Shown one piece after another: positions 1-9,967 of a DNA stretch of 64,000 nt. The notes below the pieces were generated by a model, which did no database searches, was not told the origin of the DNA, and saw only the letters and a list, made by a program, of their open reading frames with translations. The position numbers and the translations under genes were made by a program. Source of the stretch: Aphanomyces cochlioides (taxonomy: Eukaryota > Oomycota > Saprolegniomycetes > Saprolegniales > Verrucalvaceae); the NCBI GenBank assembly GCA_019828595.1, contig JAHQRK010000025.1:806001-870000 (forward strand), read 5' to 3'. The stretch's first letter is position 1; each line of letters opens with the position of its first letter.

Positions 1-241
1 GCCAACCCAACATAATCAACATGCGTAGATTTTCCAATGGACCAAGGACATCGCTGTTTGGCTCAAAAGCGTTGATAAAGTGCTCCAAATCCGACCATTC
101 TGGGATGAAGAATGCAATCTTGACCATAACTTCCGTCGGAAGCAAGCGGATTGCATTGGAACTCTCCGATTCTCTACCGGGGGGTCCTTGGATCTCATCT
201 TGGCTTGCCATGGCACTTGGAGAATGCATCTCAAAGGACAT
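1..241 (-). CDS. F-box-like/LRR family protein, N-terminal part (runs off window)
   Basis: Reading from an ATG at 239-241 leftwards gives an open frame to the edge of the window. The first 30 or so residues are a polar lead, followed by the family signature LPTEVMVKIAFFIPEWSDL and then LGPLENL, which matches the F-box-like start of the intact copies in this window. Only about 80 codons are present, so the LRR half lies outside. After LGPLENL the sequence (RMLIMLGW) departs from the usual HLWQLHFEYDW, so the copy may already be damaged there. Family membership is clear; whether the gene is functional cannot be judged. Confidence 0.6.
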   Translation of the reverse strand, partial: MSFEMHSPSAMASQDEIQGPPGRESESSNAIRLLPTEVMVKIAFFIPEWSDLEHFINAFEPNSDVLGPLENLRMLIMLGW

Positions 242-784
242 GTTCCTGTATAATAGTTCTGAATTTATTATATAACACAAAAATCGATTAATAGTGGTTT
301 ATTTTCTGCTTACTCTAGTATGTACAGTACGCTGGTCAATCTATAAATTATCAAAGGTTATCAATGAAACAAACAAGCCAAAATATACATGTACTATGAA
401 TACTCAAAATGTATTCAATTAAACAGGTCAATCCATTTTATGACATTTGAAAAGTGTGTACATTGGAAGAAATTTTGCACGGAGCTCTGATAATAGCACA
501 CCTCTTTCCCCAAGATCATTTCGCGAGTCGTGCATAGTTTATTACTACTATGTGACAATTGAAAAAACGCAAAACCAATCCAACACATGATCTCAGAGGA
601 GACAACATAAAGTATGATGACAACATCCTGATTATTCATCACTTGATTTTATTGCACCGCATTGAGTAGAATATTCATGTATTTTGTTGAACGTTTGTTG
701 TATTTTCTTCGATGCCCACGAATTATCTTAATTGTGCTCAATCTTGACGATGAAGGTGAGTGAAAAGATAACTTCGGGGTCGAC
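242..784. other. AT-rich intergenic stretch
   Basis: No credible coding sequence. Short open frames here show no family similarity and have low-complexity composition. It holds the upstream side of the partial gene at 1-241 and the downstream side of the acidic-tailed LRR locus. Confidence 0.5.
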
Positions 785-1000
785 TCAGCAGTCGTTGTCT
801 TCAGAATAGCTTTCATCGCTGTCTTCAGAACGATCATCTTCATCGTCTGAGTCGTCGTTGTCTTCAGAACAGCTTTCGTCTTTACTGCTACGGTGGTTAG
901 TTTCATCGTCTGAGTCATCGTTGTCTTCAGAACGATCATCTTCATCGTCTGAGTCATCGTAGACTTCAGAATAGCTGCCATCGTCTGATTCGTCTTCGGT
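785..1000 (-). repeat. in-frame acidic minisatellite
   Basis: Imperfect direct repeats built on tcgtctgagtcatcgttg and cttcagaacgatcatcttc encode a Ser/Glu/Asp-rich tail (SEDNDDSDDEDDRSED-like units). The repeat lies at the 3' end of the LRR reading frame. It stays free of stops in the coding frame, and a second frame is also open across it. Confidence 0.7.
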
Positions 1001-2292
1001 TTGAAGTGTTTGGATACAGTGCTGGACAGCAAGTACTTTCAATACTTCAATTTGTTGTCTGGTAATGAAGTTGCCCCCCAATGCAATCAACTTCATATGG
1101 ACAAATCGGTTGGGGTCTGTTGTAAACTCAATCAAAGTCCGCGCTGCATTGAATTCAAACCGATTAGAGCTCAAATCAAGCTCGGTGATCGTGCAATTGT
1201 TTTTAATTGCTTGGGCAATCGATATGACATATTGATTTGTTAGCTCACAATTTCGAAGTGTCAAACTCTCCAGGCGACATGATGGCAGGAATTGAGCCAA
1301 CAGCTGCCATTCTGAAAAATTGAGTTTAGTGCTCGAAATTTCTAGCGTCCTGATTAAAGTGTGGGGTAATACTTCAAACAATTGCTGAGTTCCAGTGTTG
1401 TATTCTGACGCCCACTTGAAATGCACCAATTATGAACCAGCAAGTTGACGTACAAACGCTTCAAATATGTGGATATCCATGCAACAAATAATTTTAAGTG
1501 AACGCATTGGAAACGAGCACGACGTAAAATTCAAGCCATTCAGGTCGCAATTAGAACATGCAAATGTATCCATCGTTGGACAATTAAATATTGTGTCGAA
1601 AAACTTTTGTCGCAAGCCTTGTTCATCAACTTGAAACTTCCACGATTGACCCGAAAAACACGAACAGGTTGCTTGTTAAACCACTTGAGAATGTCATGAG
1701 CCATTGTATCTCTAATGCAGAACTTAAGTCCACGGCAGGCCACTTTCCAACATTCTAGTTCGATCAGCTGCTTGCTGTCAGCAACAAGAGCCAAAACCTT
1801 TTCCAAGTTGTATAAATGATAGATCAAACACAAAACAAGTGCTTTCAAGTGCACTAAGAGCTCCGTGAGAACATCCAAAAGCATTTTTTCGTCGTCTGCG
1901 CGACAATCAATATCAATACAAAGCCTTCTGACAAAAAATAACTTGAAATCGATCCACCGCAGGGTCGTCCATTCGGAAAGTGTCCAGTGCACTTCGGTCT
2001 TGGAATCTAAATGCTTTTTTAGCCGCTCTAAATTGTCCGTTTCTTCGATATGAATGATGGAATAGTAGGTCATACACGGCTCCTGGGCTTCAAACGGGAT
2101 ATCCATCGAAGTGTCGATATGAAGCAACGGCCATAAATCCGACCGGTCCATTTGCAAGCCTAGCTGCCAAATGCATTTCAGTGCCACAGGGATATCAGGC
2201 GGGCCAACTGCTTCGAGGAATGAGAAAAAGTCGTCAGGGGCTTCGATGAACGAGGCAATATGGGGCACAAGGTCTTGTACTCGTTGCAGCAT
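785..2292 (-). pseudogene. F-box-like/LRR family copy with acidic C-terminal tail
   Basis: The ATG at 2290-2292 opens a frame with a divergent F-box-like start (LVPHIASFIEAPDDFFSFLEA) and the family phrase KQPVRVFRVN. Around 1650 the frame must shift by one base to continue as WKFQVDEQGLRQKFFDTIFN, the block that follows in other copies. A TAA at 1430-1432 then interrupts, after which the LRR part (LESLTLRNCELT, ITELDLSSNRFEF) continues to 785. The stop could be removed by a 39-nt GT..AG segment at 1415-1453, but intact paralogs have no intron. The last 70 residues are an acidic repeat (SEDNDDSDDEDD units) seen in no other copy here. Most likely a pseudogene; a spliced gene with one sequencing error is the alternative. 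Confidence 0.7.
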
Positions 2293-2430
2293 TGATTTAT
2301 TACTGAAAGAGTTTTGGCATAGTGAACCTGGCCTTTCTCGAAAATTTCAGAATTGTCACTTGGAATCGATTTTATCTGAAAGATATTTTTCTGATCGAAA
2401 GACATGAGGTTCCGCAAACTAATATAATAA

Positions 2431-2868
2431 GGGCCCGTCTGACAACCGAAAATATTACAATAAATAGGCCCAAAATGCCAATTTGAGGCCAAATTCAATA
2501 ATTTAGGTCAAAATATGAACTTGTTTATCTCAAAGAGTTTTGCACCAAATCCAATATTTTTGGTTGGGATATACTCACTGGAGGTTCCCAAAATGCCATT
2601 TTACGAGATGGAGGTTTTACCTCTATTTTGAATATGCCATAAATCGTTGATCCCAATTTAGCATATTGATTTTGAAATTTTGCCAGACGCACCCCAAGAG
2701 TTTTGCAGCAAATCCAATATTTTTTGGTTGGGATATACTCTGTGGAGGCTCCCAAAATGCCATTTTACGAAATGAAGGTTTTACCTCTATTTTGAATATG
2801 CCATAAATCGTTGATCCCAATTTAGCTCAAAATGGCATATTGATTTTGAAATTTTGCCAGACGCACCC
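2431..2868. mobile_element. Tourist-like MITE with internal tandem duplication
   Basis: The left end reads GGGCCCGTCTGACAA and the right end is TTGCCAGACGCACCC, giving about 15-bp terminal inverted repeats of the form GGGYSCGTCTGRCAA. TAA flanks both ends (before 2431 and after 2868), the target-site duplication of PIF/Harbinger-type elements. The right half is duplicated in tandem (about 2535-2697 and 2698-2868), each unit beginning GAGTTTTGCA and ending in the terminal repeat. No coding sequence. Related copies lie at 42265-42906 (opposite orientation) and about 30878-30998. Confidence 0.75.
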
Positions 2869-2879
2869 TAAAACAACTC

Positions 2880-3345
2880 ACTTCCTCCAAATGGCAAGCT
2901 ACGCGGAAGTCAAGAGCTTTCAAGTGTTTCAACCGATCTTCCTCGATGACGGGTAACACTTCGTCATCTCCCTCTGGCAGATGATTGGTATTGGGTAGCC
3001 TTGTGATTCGAAATTGTATTTTCTTCTGGCCTTCGGTAAGGCAACTCCTCGTTCCGAATTGTCCAACAAGCTTCAGTTTTCGGACATAGATATTTCTGTA
3101 ACCATTCTATCACGTTAATGTCATCCTCTTGCACGACAGCGTAACAGCTCACAGCTTGTTTCAAATAATCGAGTTGGCTGTCGGACATCGCGTCAGAAAG
3201 ACGTAGCAAAGGTCACAAACCCAAAGGATGCATTTATTAGCCAGACACATGAAAGGTGATGGCACGAGGAATGAGAGAAAATCGTGAGTTTCTGCAATGA
3301 AAGAAGGAACAATAGGCAAAATCTCCTCTTATTCTGATGGCATTG
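2880..3345 (-). pseudogene. F-box-like/LRR family copy, decayed N-terminal half
   Basis: The minus strand carries pieces that line up with the start of the 785-2292 locus: EEILPIVPSFIAETHDFLSFL near 3330-3260, then QLDYLKQAVSCYAVVQEDD and VIEWLQKYLCPKTEACW near 3180-3080, then a shifted frame with FRITRLPN and HLKALDFRVACHLEEV. Stops and at least two frame changes separate them. The sequence ends where the MITE at 2431-2868 begins, so the C-terminal half is missing or was displaced by that insertion. Confidence 0.65.
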
Positions 3346-3421
3346 ATTGTCTTGACAGATCATTCTTGAGCGGCTTTGACGTTGTTGGCATGTAGATGAG
3401 CACTGGCTAATTGAATCGACT

Positions 3422-3689
3422 CTAGCATGTACATATCCCTGTCGGCACGTCTAGGGCGTGGATGCATTGCGCGATATCATCCATGACTTGCGTCAGTACT
3501 AAAGCAGTGAAGTATACGGATCTAACGTTACATGATATTGAACCTGGTGATCTCAAAATTGACACTATCATGCTTTGTAAAATCATCACAAAAGGTGCTG
3601 GAGTACCTACATGAAACGTAATATCAAACTGCAAATTACGTGGAACCCGATGAATATACTTGCCATTGACTTCAGAGATTGAAAATCTC
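3422..3689 (-). other. conserved tract downstream of subfamily A copies
   Basis: This tract follows the A-type pseudogene and is coding-like on the minus strand (RFSISEVNGKYIHRV, then ISCNVRSVYFTALVL and DDIAQCIHALDV). Similar but decayed versions follow the other two A-type copies at about 5690-6140 and 16471-16717. It therefore belongs to a duplicated block rather than to chance. I do not recognise the protein; it may be a 3' region of the A gene or a separate gene that was co-duplicated. Confidence 0.45.
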
Positions 3690-4722
3690 AATTGAATAAT
3701 CATGGGCCATCCGTAGTAAAGCCTGGCGATCGGTAATAGTGTATAATGTCTTGAGATGCGTTTCATCTAATGCGAAGGCTATTTTTTCATGGATAGAGGG
3801 AGACACGTAAGAAGCGTTTTGGCTGCTGCCATTTCAACAACGCTTTGACTAAAATTGAGCTCTTGAAGTGTTCGGTGATTCCGGATTGCCTTGGTCAATG
3901 AAGCCGCATCAAATTCGAGAAACTTTTTGTGCTCGATTTACAAGATTTTTATCGGGGCTTCCTGTAACAGCGGCGTTAACTTCTTCCAGAGAGAACGGTA
4001 GGTTGCAGTTGATAGCCCTGCAACGCGAAGCCTTTGGAGTTGGGATAGGCAGAAGGGCTGAAAGAAGTCAATGAATTCATCCAGATTTTCCACGATCATC
4101 GGCTCCCGATCGTAAAAATTCAAACTGAGCGATTCTGGCCTCCGATTATAGACTCCTTCGTTGATGGTGCGGAACGAAAAGAATTCTTTGATTCGAAAAT
4201 CCTCAAAATCAACGTCTCGAAGTGGCAAAATCTGTTTTTAAACTGATTTTGGCTTTCCCAAGTGAAATATTCCAGTTCCAAGCGTCGAATCGTTTGCGAA
4301 GAAATCCACTTGATTAAATCATCGGCCATTGATGGTGTGATCATGTAATGGGCATTACCTCCATGGGCTGATGTTCCGACAATTAATTCGAGCAAGAATG
4401 TACTTGATGCTGCATATTTGTACACCATGCCAAATCGGTCATTTCATCCACTGTAACTTTCGAGTAGTACTGAGCTATAGCTTCAACATGGTTGCGAGAC
4501 GACTCATCAATCTTGGGCAAGTTCAGTCAAGGCCTGACATCGTCGTTTGCACAGCCCAGCGATTTCAAGTGTTACACGTTGTCCAGTGGTTCCAAGACTT
4601 GGAATGAGCGTAGAGCTTGGCGGAACAGCGTAAACGTGGCCCAATCTGGCAGGAAGAAGACCACATTGATTAGAATATCCTCTGGAAGCGTCACAGTCTT
4701 GCCTGCTGTCGTGGACTTAGTC
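3690..4722 (-). pseudogene. F-box-like/LRR family, subfamily A copy, degenerate
   Basis: Aligned by eye to the intact A gene at 6141-7400. The N-terminus near 4722-4500 reads LPEDILINVVFFLPDWATF and SSRNHVEAIAQYYSKV but contains stop codons after LDNV and before LNLPK. About 75 codons are missing between TDLAW and the YKYAASS block near 4430. The C-terminal half continues in two frames (MADDLIKWISSQ, then GLSTATYRSLWKKLTPLL) to about 3690. Several lesions make this a clear pseudogene. Confidence 0.8.
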
Positions 4723-6140
4723 ATCTCCGTGGTGAACGAACGATTCCAAAGAGACGCGAGGTGAAATACTGATCAACAATGACGAATTTCACCGTCGGGG
4801 GCATGGCAAGTTGATTGTTGATCTGTCAATGGTTTGAAGCTGTTCATTTTTCGGGGATGATCCGTAACTGAGCTTTGTCGTTCCTGGGCCGTCGCATTCG
4901 TCAACCTTCTCTGCCACATCTTCGTCTTCGATGAAGGATTTGAGAGGCCCAAGGCAGCTTCCTTTGACCTCAGGCTAGGCATTTTCACAGGTAGTGCTGG
5001 ACTCGCCACACCAGCTGAAACCACTCTCACGCACAGGTTTGTCTTCAATACAAGACGTCTTTGCCTGGGATGTCTTTCCCCTGGACAGGCAGAAAAGATC
5101 TCTTTGTTCTGACTTCCGATTGTGACGACACGACTGCGCGGGAGGTGAGCTCAATCACTTCATGTCTAGTTCCAAACTACATTATTGGCTACGAAGTTCA
5201 TACCGAGATTGGGACCGCCCGTTATATCTCAAAATAGTATACACACTTGTGCCAATACTTTTGCCGCAAGTACGTCGATTTGTTGTCATCCACTTTCAGA
5301 ATAAGTGGGCCCCCAAGAACTGGTTTGGTGGAAATTCAGCTAAATCAATCACTTCGTCGATAGATATACCAGAAGAACCAACTAATTGATGCTCTTCCAT
5401 CGTTCCGATATGTGGAGTAGATCGATTTAAATGAACTAAGTGCAAGCAATTACAGTGGTGTTTGCATTTCGGGTGCTAGCTGATGGCGAACGATTTACCC
5501 AAGTGGAGTCTATCCCAGACTGTCCGCGTCACTCACCTGAAATGTTTCGCACGGCAAAAGCAACCTTGTTGGCCTTGTACTTGAAAACACTCTCTTGGAA
5601 AGTTTCAGGGTTTGCGACTCGGAGTTCACCTACAAAGCCATCAACGAATATGACAATCGCAAATTACAATTGATTCCTGCATCTACTACTCGCCCGTGTT
5701 CAGGACGTGGATGCACCGCGTGAATTCTTCCACCCCGTACGCAACTTGTTGCAGGACAAAAGCAGTAACGTTGTTGCAACTTGCGATTGTTGAAAATTGA
5801 GCGTCGCTCGTGAAAACGGTTGAGCTGTTCCAAATTGCGAATGCCATTTGCTATTACCGAACACTGCGCGGAAAGCAAAACTTCATATCAAGAGGAGATT
5901 CGTGGCCCCTTAACTCCACCTGAGTAGCGTTTGAGCTTGAGAACGATATCAATTGCTGATCCATATTCAAAACTTCCCTAACGGCAGCCGTGTCAGTTAG
6001 AACCAGCATTTAAATACCGATCAAACTGATTCAAGTGTGAATCCTTACAAAGGGAGCGGGGTGCCTCCATCGTACAATATGCTGTGAATTGCATTAAACA
6101 CGACGAATAAACTTGACATTGACGTGAGCGATTGAAAATC
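4723..6140 (-). other. coding-like remnants between two subfamily A copies, unidentified
   Basis: No intact gene. On the minus strand several short stretches look like old exons: SSGISIDEVIDLAEFPPNQF near 5390-5310, FAIVIFVDGFVGELRV and FQESVFKYKANKVAF near 5660-5550 (followed by a GTGAGT that resembles a splice donor), and NNVTAFVLQQVAYGVEEF with CIHVLN near 5780-5700. The last is similar to the tract at 3422-3689. A stretch at 5050-4780 (SFIEDEDVAEKVDECD in one frame) resembles sequence at 16540-16500. Function unknown; probably a decayed gene or element co-duplicated with subfamily A. Confidence 0.35.
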
Positions 6141-7400
6141 TCAATAGAGACGTCTAGAGCCAACTGTAATAGAGCCTGGCGATCGGTTGTAGTCTACAAT
6201 TTCTCGACATCGTCCTCGTCTAATGCCTAGACTAATTTTTTTCACGGACTGTGGAAGACACGTGAGAAGTGTTTTCGCTGCTGCCGATTCTACAACACTT
6301 TTAGAGAAATTGAGCTCTTGAAGCGTTCGGTGGTTGCGGATTGCCTCAGTCAGCGGAACTGCGTCAAGCTCGTGAAACTTCTTGTGCTCCATTTCTAAGA
6401 CTTTGATCGGGGCTTCTTGCAAAAACGGTGTTAACTTTTTCCAGAGAGAACGATAGTTCTTGGTCGATAGCCCAGCAATCCGCAGGCTTTCGAGTTGGGA
6501 TAGGCATAACGGCTGAAATAACTCGATGGTTTTGTCCAGAGTTTCCGGGATCATTGGTGGCGGAGGATCATACGAACTTAGCCCCGATTGCAAATCGTCA
6601 AAAGTCAAACTGAGCGAATTTTGCCTCCGATTGTATACTCCTTCGGTGGTTAAAAGGAATTCTTTGATTCGGAAAATCTCGATAGTTGGGGTTCGAAACG
6701 CGAATTTTGCGACTTCGAGTCGTTGATTTTGGCTTTCCCAAGTGAAATATTCCAGTTCTAAGCGTCGAATTGGTTGCGATGAAATCCACTTGATTAAATC
6801 ACCAGCCATTGAAGTCGTTATCGTGCAATCGTCAGTAGTACCAAGGATTAATTCCCGCAAGTTTGCACTCGTTGCTGCATATTGAAACACCAACGATGCC
6901 ATGGCTGTAGTACAATACGGCAGCTGCACAACTTCGAGGTATTTCAGATATGACAGGGCTTCGTTGAGATCGCTTGAAGCAATTCTGTGCAAGTCAATGG
7001 ATGTAATTCTAGCTTTTTTCCATGGCTTCAGGTGCTTGAGATCGATTCGTCGGAGGAATTTACGTGATAATCTCCAATCAATACTTGCTGTTGGCAAGAC
7101 AAACTGGCGGAACCATACTGCATCGGTCTTTTCAGTCACTACGACTTTGGAGTAGTATGGAGCAATAGCTTCGACATGGCTGCGAGAAGACTCATTCATC
7201 TTGGTTAGGTTCAGACAAGGCCATACGTCGCCGCTTGCCCAGCCCAGCGATTGCAAGTGCCACAAGTTGTCCAGCGTTTCCAAGACTTTCCATGGGCTCA
7301 GAGCTTGATAGAAGAGCTCAAACGTGGCCCAATCTGGCAGAAAGAACGCCACATTCATTAGAATATCCTCTGAAACCGTCACTTTCTTGCGTGCCGTCAT
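6141..7400 (-). CDS. F-box-like/LRR family protein, subfamily A, intact
   Basis: An uninterrupted frame of 419 codons from the ATG at 7398-7400 (an upstream in-frame ATG at 7461-7463 would add 21 residues; the inner start matches the paralog at 17994, which also begins shortly before KKVTVSEDI). Residues 4-35 are the F-box-like part (KKVTVSEDILMNVAFFLPDW), residues 78-115 hold SHVEAIAPYYSKVVV and WFRQFVLP, and the rest is a degenerate LRR half with LKYLEVVQLPYC, AGDLIKWISSQPIRRLELEY and SLWKKLTPFL. No signal peptide or membrane segment is visible. If the N-terminus is an F-box the protein would be an SCF-type substrate receptor; this is inference. It is the only intact A copy here, flanked by two broken ones. 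Confidence 0.85.
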   Translation of the reverse strand: MTARKKVTVSEDILMNVAFFLPDWATFELFYQALSPWKVLETLDNLWHLQSLGWASGDVWPCLNLTKMNESSRSHVEAIAPYYSKVVVTEKTDAVWFRQFVLPTASIDWRLSRKFLRRIDLKHLKPWKKARITSIDLHRIASSDLNEALSYLKYLEVVQLPYCTTAMASLVFQYAATSANLRELILGTTDDCTITTSMAGDLIKWISSQPIRRLELEYFTWESQNQRLEVAKFAFRTPTIEIFRIKEFLLTTEGVYNRRQNSLSLTFDDLQSGLSSYDPPPPMIPETLDKTIELFQPLCLSQLESLRIAGLSTKNYRSLWKKLTPFLQEAPIKVLEMEHKKFHELDAVPLTEAIRNHRTLQELNFSKSVVESAAAKTLLTCLPQSVKKISLGIRRGRCREIVDYNRSPGSITVGSRRLY

Positions 7401-7639
7401 CGCCTGAGGTGAGGAAGAAATTCCAAAATTGCGCAAACACCTTCTACATTTAATATTTTGCATCTTTATTCAATATAATATACTATTAATAGTGGTTGTC
7501 AATGTTGGGTCCAGATAGAATTTGTCCAGATAGAATTCATCCGTTTCGTTTTGATTGGTCATAAACATTGCTATCTGGAACCTTCGATCTGGATGAAAAA
7601 TCGTTCAGAATGGGAGTTTCAGAAAGGAATTGTTTGGTG

Positions 7640-8043
7640 ATGGCTCACACGAAGAACAATGAGACTCCCGTTATACCAAGACAGAAGAGAACGGCGCAGA
7701 CAACCGTAGACAAGCAACCAAAGAAGAAGCGAGTCATGTGGGCCAAGGATGGTGTTAACGGTGGTCCATCGTCAATGGACATTCTCATCGCTTGGCTCAC
7801 AGAAGAAGGGAATTACGCAAGGTAGTTCGACATAATCAAACTGTGTATTCATAACGATATAGGCACAAAGGTAGCGATAACAAAACTGGAATAACCAAAC
7901 AAGTGCTTTGTGGTGCTATAGTTGGTCGACTCATTGACGCAGGCATAATGCATTGAAATGCATCAGATATACGTGAGAAGATATCCAACATTGAGAGTGC
8001 CTTCAGGGAAAGCATTGCCATTGCATCCAAGGAACATGAGTAA
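7640..8043 (+). pseudogene. Myb/SANT-type partner ORF of PIF/Harbinger element
   Basis: The frame starts at ATG 7640-7642, runs through a basic stretch (PKKKRVMWAKDGVNGG) and the phrase SSMDILIAWLTEEGNYAR, which recurs in oomycete DNA-transposon partner proteins. A GT..AG intron of 41 nt at 7822-7862 then leads to HKGSDNKTGITKQVLCGAIV and NASDIREKISNIESAF, ending at TAA 8041-8043. A TGA at 7954-7956 interrupts the second exon just before NASDIR, where family members usually have arginine. The role expected from the family is binding of element ends or helping transposase reach the nucleus. Confidence 0.6.
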
Positions 8044-8412
8044 AATTAGAACATGCAACTCAACAGGGCCCTTTTGAGCCTTGCCAGGGGTAGATTGAAA
8101 ACATGAATTACACCGCACACGAGAAACAAGACCATGGAATGCATTTCGAGATACACGGAAAAGCCTTTGAAACTTGGCTTCTACTACTTCATAGAGGTAG
8201 TACGACAGTCGCGACTGTCCTCCATTGATAGAGTAAACTCGAGGCTCGAGATAGCGTTGGCTCCTCAGTGCCTCAAGTAAGCCTGCAACAGTAGTGTCTA
8301 CCTCTTCATCATGCATAGAGTAGTCGACGCTCACACTACGAAGTCGAAGACGAAACATGAGATAGCGCTCAGTGGCCTTGATGGCCACCGCTCTCTCAGA
8401 CGTACGAGGCAT
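7963..8412 (-). pseudogene. PIF/Harbinger transposase, N-terminal fragment
   Basis: Open from ATG at 8410-8412 for 149 codons. The phrases AKFQRLFRVSRNAFHGLVSRVR and ELHVLILLMFLGCNGNA match the N-terminal helical region of HARBI1/DDE_Tnp_4 transposases (compare RRRFRVSRELFERIM in the intact copy at 28064-29463). The protein stops after NVGYLLTYI. All three acidic catalytic positions are missing, as family members are about 400 residues long. Its 3' end overlaps the 3' end of the convergent Myb/SANT ORF. Confidence 0.7.
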
Positions 8413-8603
8413 GGTGAAATCTTGAGTGGAGCGTGCACTCCAACCGAAGTTGTTGACAAGGAGGTTGTGAACATCTGCGAACTTGTTGGTCTATCTGAAG
8501 GGGATGTCAATGTTGCAGATAGTGAAGTGACTGTGATTGGCTAGAATTTCATATTCGCTATCTGTACTTTTCCTATCTGGACCCAACATTGACAACCACT
8601 AAT

Positions 8604-9018
8604 ATTGTCCTTTGTGGACTTGGCATGTCATTGGCCAAATCGCATATTAATCGATTATACTGAAATTAATATGAAATATTGTATAGTATACAAATTTAAG
8701 TACATTTTCTTGCTAGCAATTGTACTGAGCTAAGTTCACTGACACCTGCATCCCAGAATACCACCACGAATGATTTCTACGCCAACGAATACCTCGCTAT
8801 GAAGCGTCAAGACGCCGCGCGTATCTTCAGCGAGTCAGCGTCCATCATGGCCTTTCCCCCAAGTAACAAAACTAAGGTGATTTGATTGGTCAAAATATGG
8901 AAAATACTGATCTATGATTGGTTAGTCGATTGTTAGTCGATTCTGGTAAGTCGATTCGATTCGACAGTCCAGTCCAATTTGGAATCGAATGAATAATAGT
9001 ATTAAATAAATATATTAC
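8604..9018. other. intergenic, with one possible exon remnant
   Basis: AT-rich. A plus-strand stretch at about 8743-8868 reads NTTTNDFYANEYLAMKRQD followed by ARIFSESASIMAFPPS, preceded by an AG and followed by GTAA, so it could be an orphan exon. I see no match to a family. Runs of GATT-TAGTCGATT lie at 8930-8970. Nothing else supportable. Confidence 0.3.
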
Positions 9019-9146
9019 CCGGAACTGTACCTGACGCTGAATTGTACCCATATATATATTAATTTATACGTATAAATTAATATATGTATGGGTACAATTA
9101 TATATATATATATATATACAATTCAGGGTCAGGTACAGTTCAGGGT
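9019..9146. repeat. foldback MITE with AT-rich palindromic core
   Basis: The arms GGAACTGTACCTGACGCTGA (from 9021) and the inverse TCAGGGTCAGGTACAGTTC (ending near 9141) form terminal inverted repeats. Inside, 9041-9049 pairs with 9090-9098 (ATTGTACCC/GGGTACAAT) around a 32-bp perfect palindrome at 9054-9085 centred on TACGTA. An isolated end of the same type (GACCCGGAACTGTACCC) is at 10881-10897. No coding capacity. Confidence 0.7.
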
Positions 9147-9320
9147 CACAATATGATTGATCAAAATAACTAGTGGATATTGTACCTGTATTCACAGTGG
9201 GTCCTGACCTGGGTCCTATACAAAAACTTATATTTTGAGACCTAGGGAGGAATATCCATTTATAGCATTTGAAAAGATTTGATTGGTTGTACAAAGAATA
9301 TAATTATTGGTTTGAAAATA

Positions 9321-9967
9321 CTACTCTGGTCCGCAAAAATGCTACACTGCTTTATCTTGATTTGAGTATGTCCGGATATGAGGATAAATACAACCTCAAA
9401 AAATTATATAAAATTTCACAGGATGCTTAATATTTTTATTCAAACAGCACCGATGTCCCGATGACACAGGTCTCTCTGTGTTCATCTTGCTTGCCCAGAA
9501 CAGAAATAGCGAAGTCTAACGTCAGTATAATGTCAGTTATGTTATAGCGCATGTCAGGTGTGGCTATTGGCGGCTCTCATCGCGAGAGCGCTATGTTTGA
9601 CAGTCATCTCTAGGTTTGATAGGTTCCAGCCTTCTGACGACCTGCAACCGGGCTATACACCAAGAACCAGTAGTGTTGCTATGTTAACACCATCTATCTT
9701 TGATGTTGAATCTAGATATGTAATTAAATTGGGCTCAATTCCTACAGTGAACCCACAGCGAAAAAAATGTGATCTATCCGCCTGGTCGGTCAACTTTGAC
9801 GCACCATATCTCGCCAACGGAGACGAATTGTAGTTTCCACAAATTAACCAATCAAAGAGGAGATCCTAAGCTGTTTACTGAGCCAATCAGCGTTGAATAT
9901 TTCGATTATTTTTGAAAAAAAATTCTGCAGAGAATGTAACTGTAGCAATTATTTCGGACCAGAGTAG
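9321..9967. mobile_element. Tc1/mariner-type MITE (CTACTCTGGTCCG ends)
   Basis: Ends are CTACTCTGGTCCG at 9321-9333 and its inverse CGGACCAGAGTAG at 9955-9967, with TA directly outside both ends. A second member with the same ends and TA duplication is at 48629-49225, and the full Tc1/mariner element at 45417-47044 has a related right end (CTACTCTGTTCC). The 647-bp interior has only a short open frame at 9558-9833 that looks accidental. Probably cross-mobilised by a mariner transposase. Confidence 0.75.

Larger units (their letters stand above)
7491..8600. mobile_element. deleted PIF/Harbinger-like element with 28-bp perfect TIRs
   Basis: Positions 7491-7518 (AGTGGTTGTCAATGTTGG...) are repeated exactly in inverse at 8573-8600. 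The trinucleotide AAT precedes and follows the element (7488-7490, 8601-8603), consistent with a 3-bp target duplication. Inside are a plus-strand Myb/SANT-type ORF with an intron and a minus-strand transposase N-terminus lacking the catalytic core. The two ORFs overlap tail to tail near 7963-8043, so the middle of the element has been deleted. It cannot encode its own transposition. Confidence 0.85.

Noticed and set aside
649..1032. 127-codon Lys/Thr/Met-rich ORF overlapping the acidic tail
   Set aside because: It is a second reading frame of the minisatellite that encodes the acidic repeat; the acidic frame continues the LRR protein.
1415..1453. 39-nt intron removing the stop in the acidic-tailed LRR copy
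   Set aside because: Possible splice sites exist but intact paralogs are intronless and the copy has another frameshift, so a pseudogene is the simpler reading.
9558..9833. 91-codon ORF ending in NGDEL, looking like an ER-retention tail
   Set aside because: It lies inside a TA-flanked MITE, has no start signal or domain, and the ending is most likely chance.
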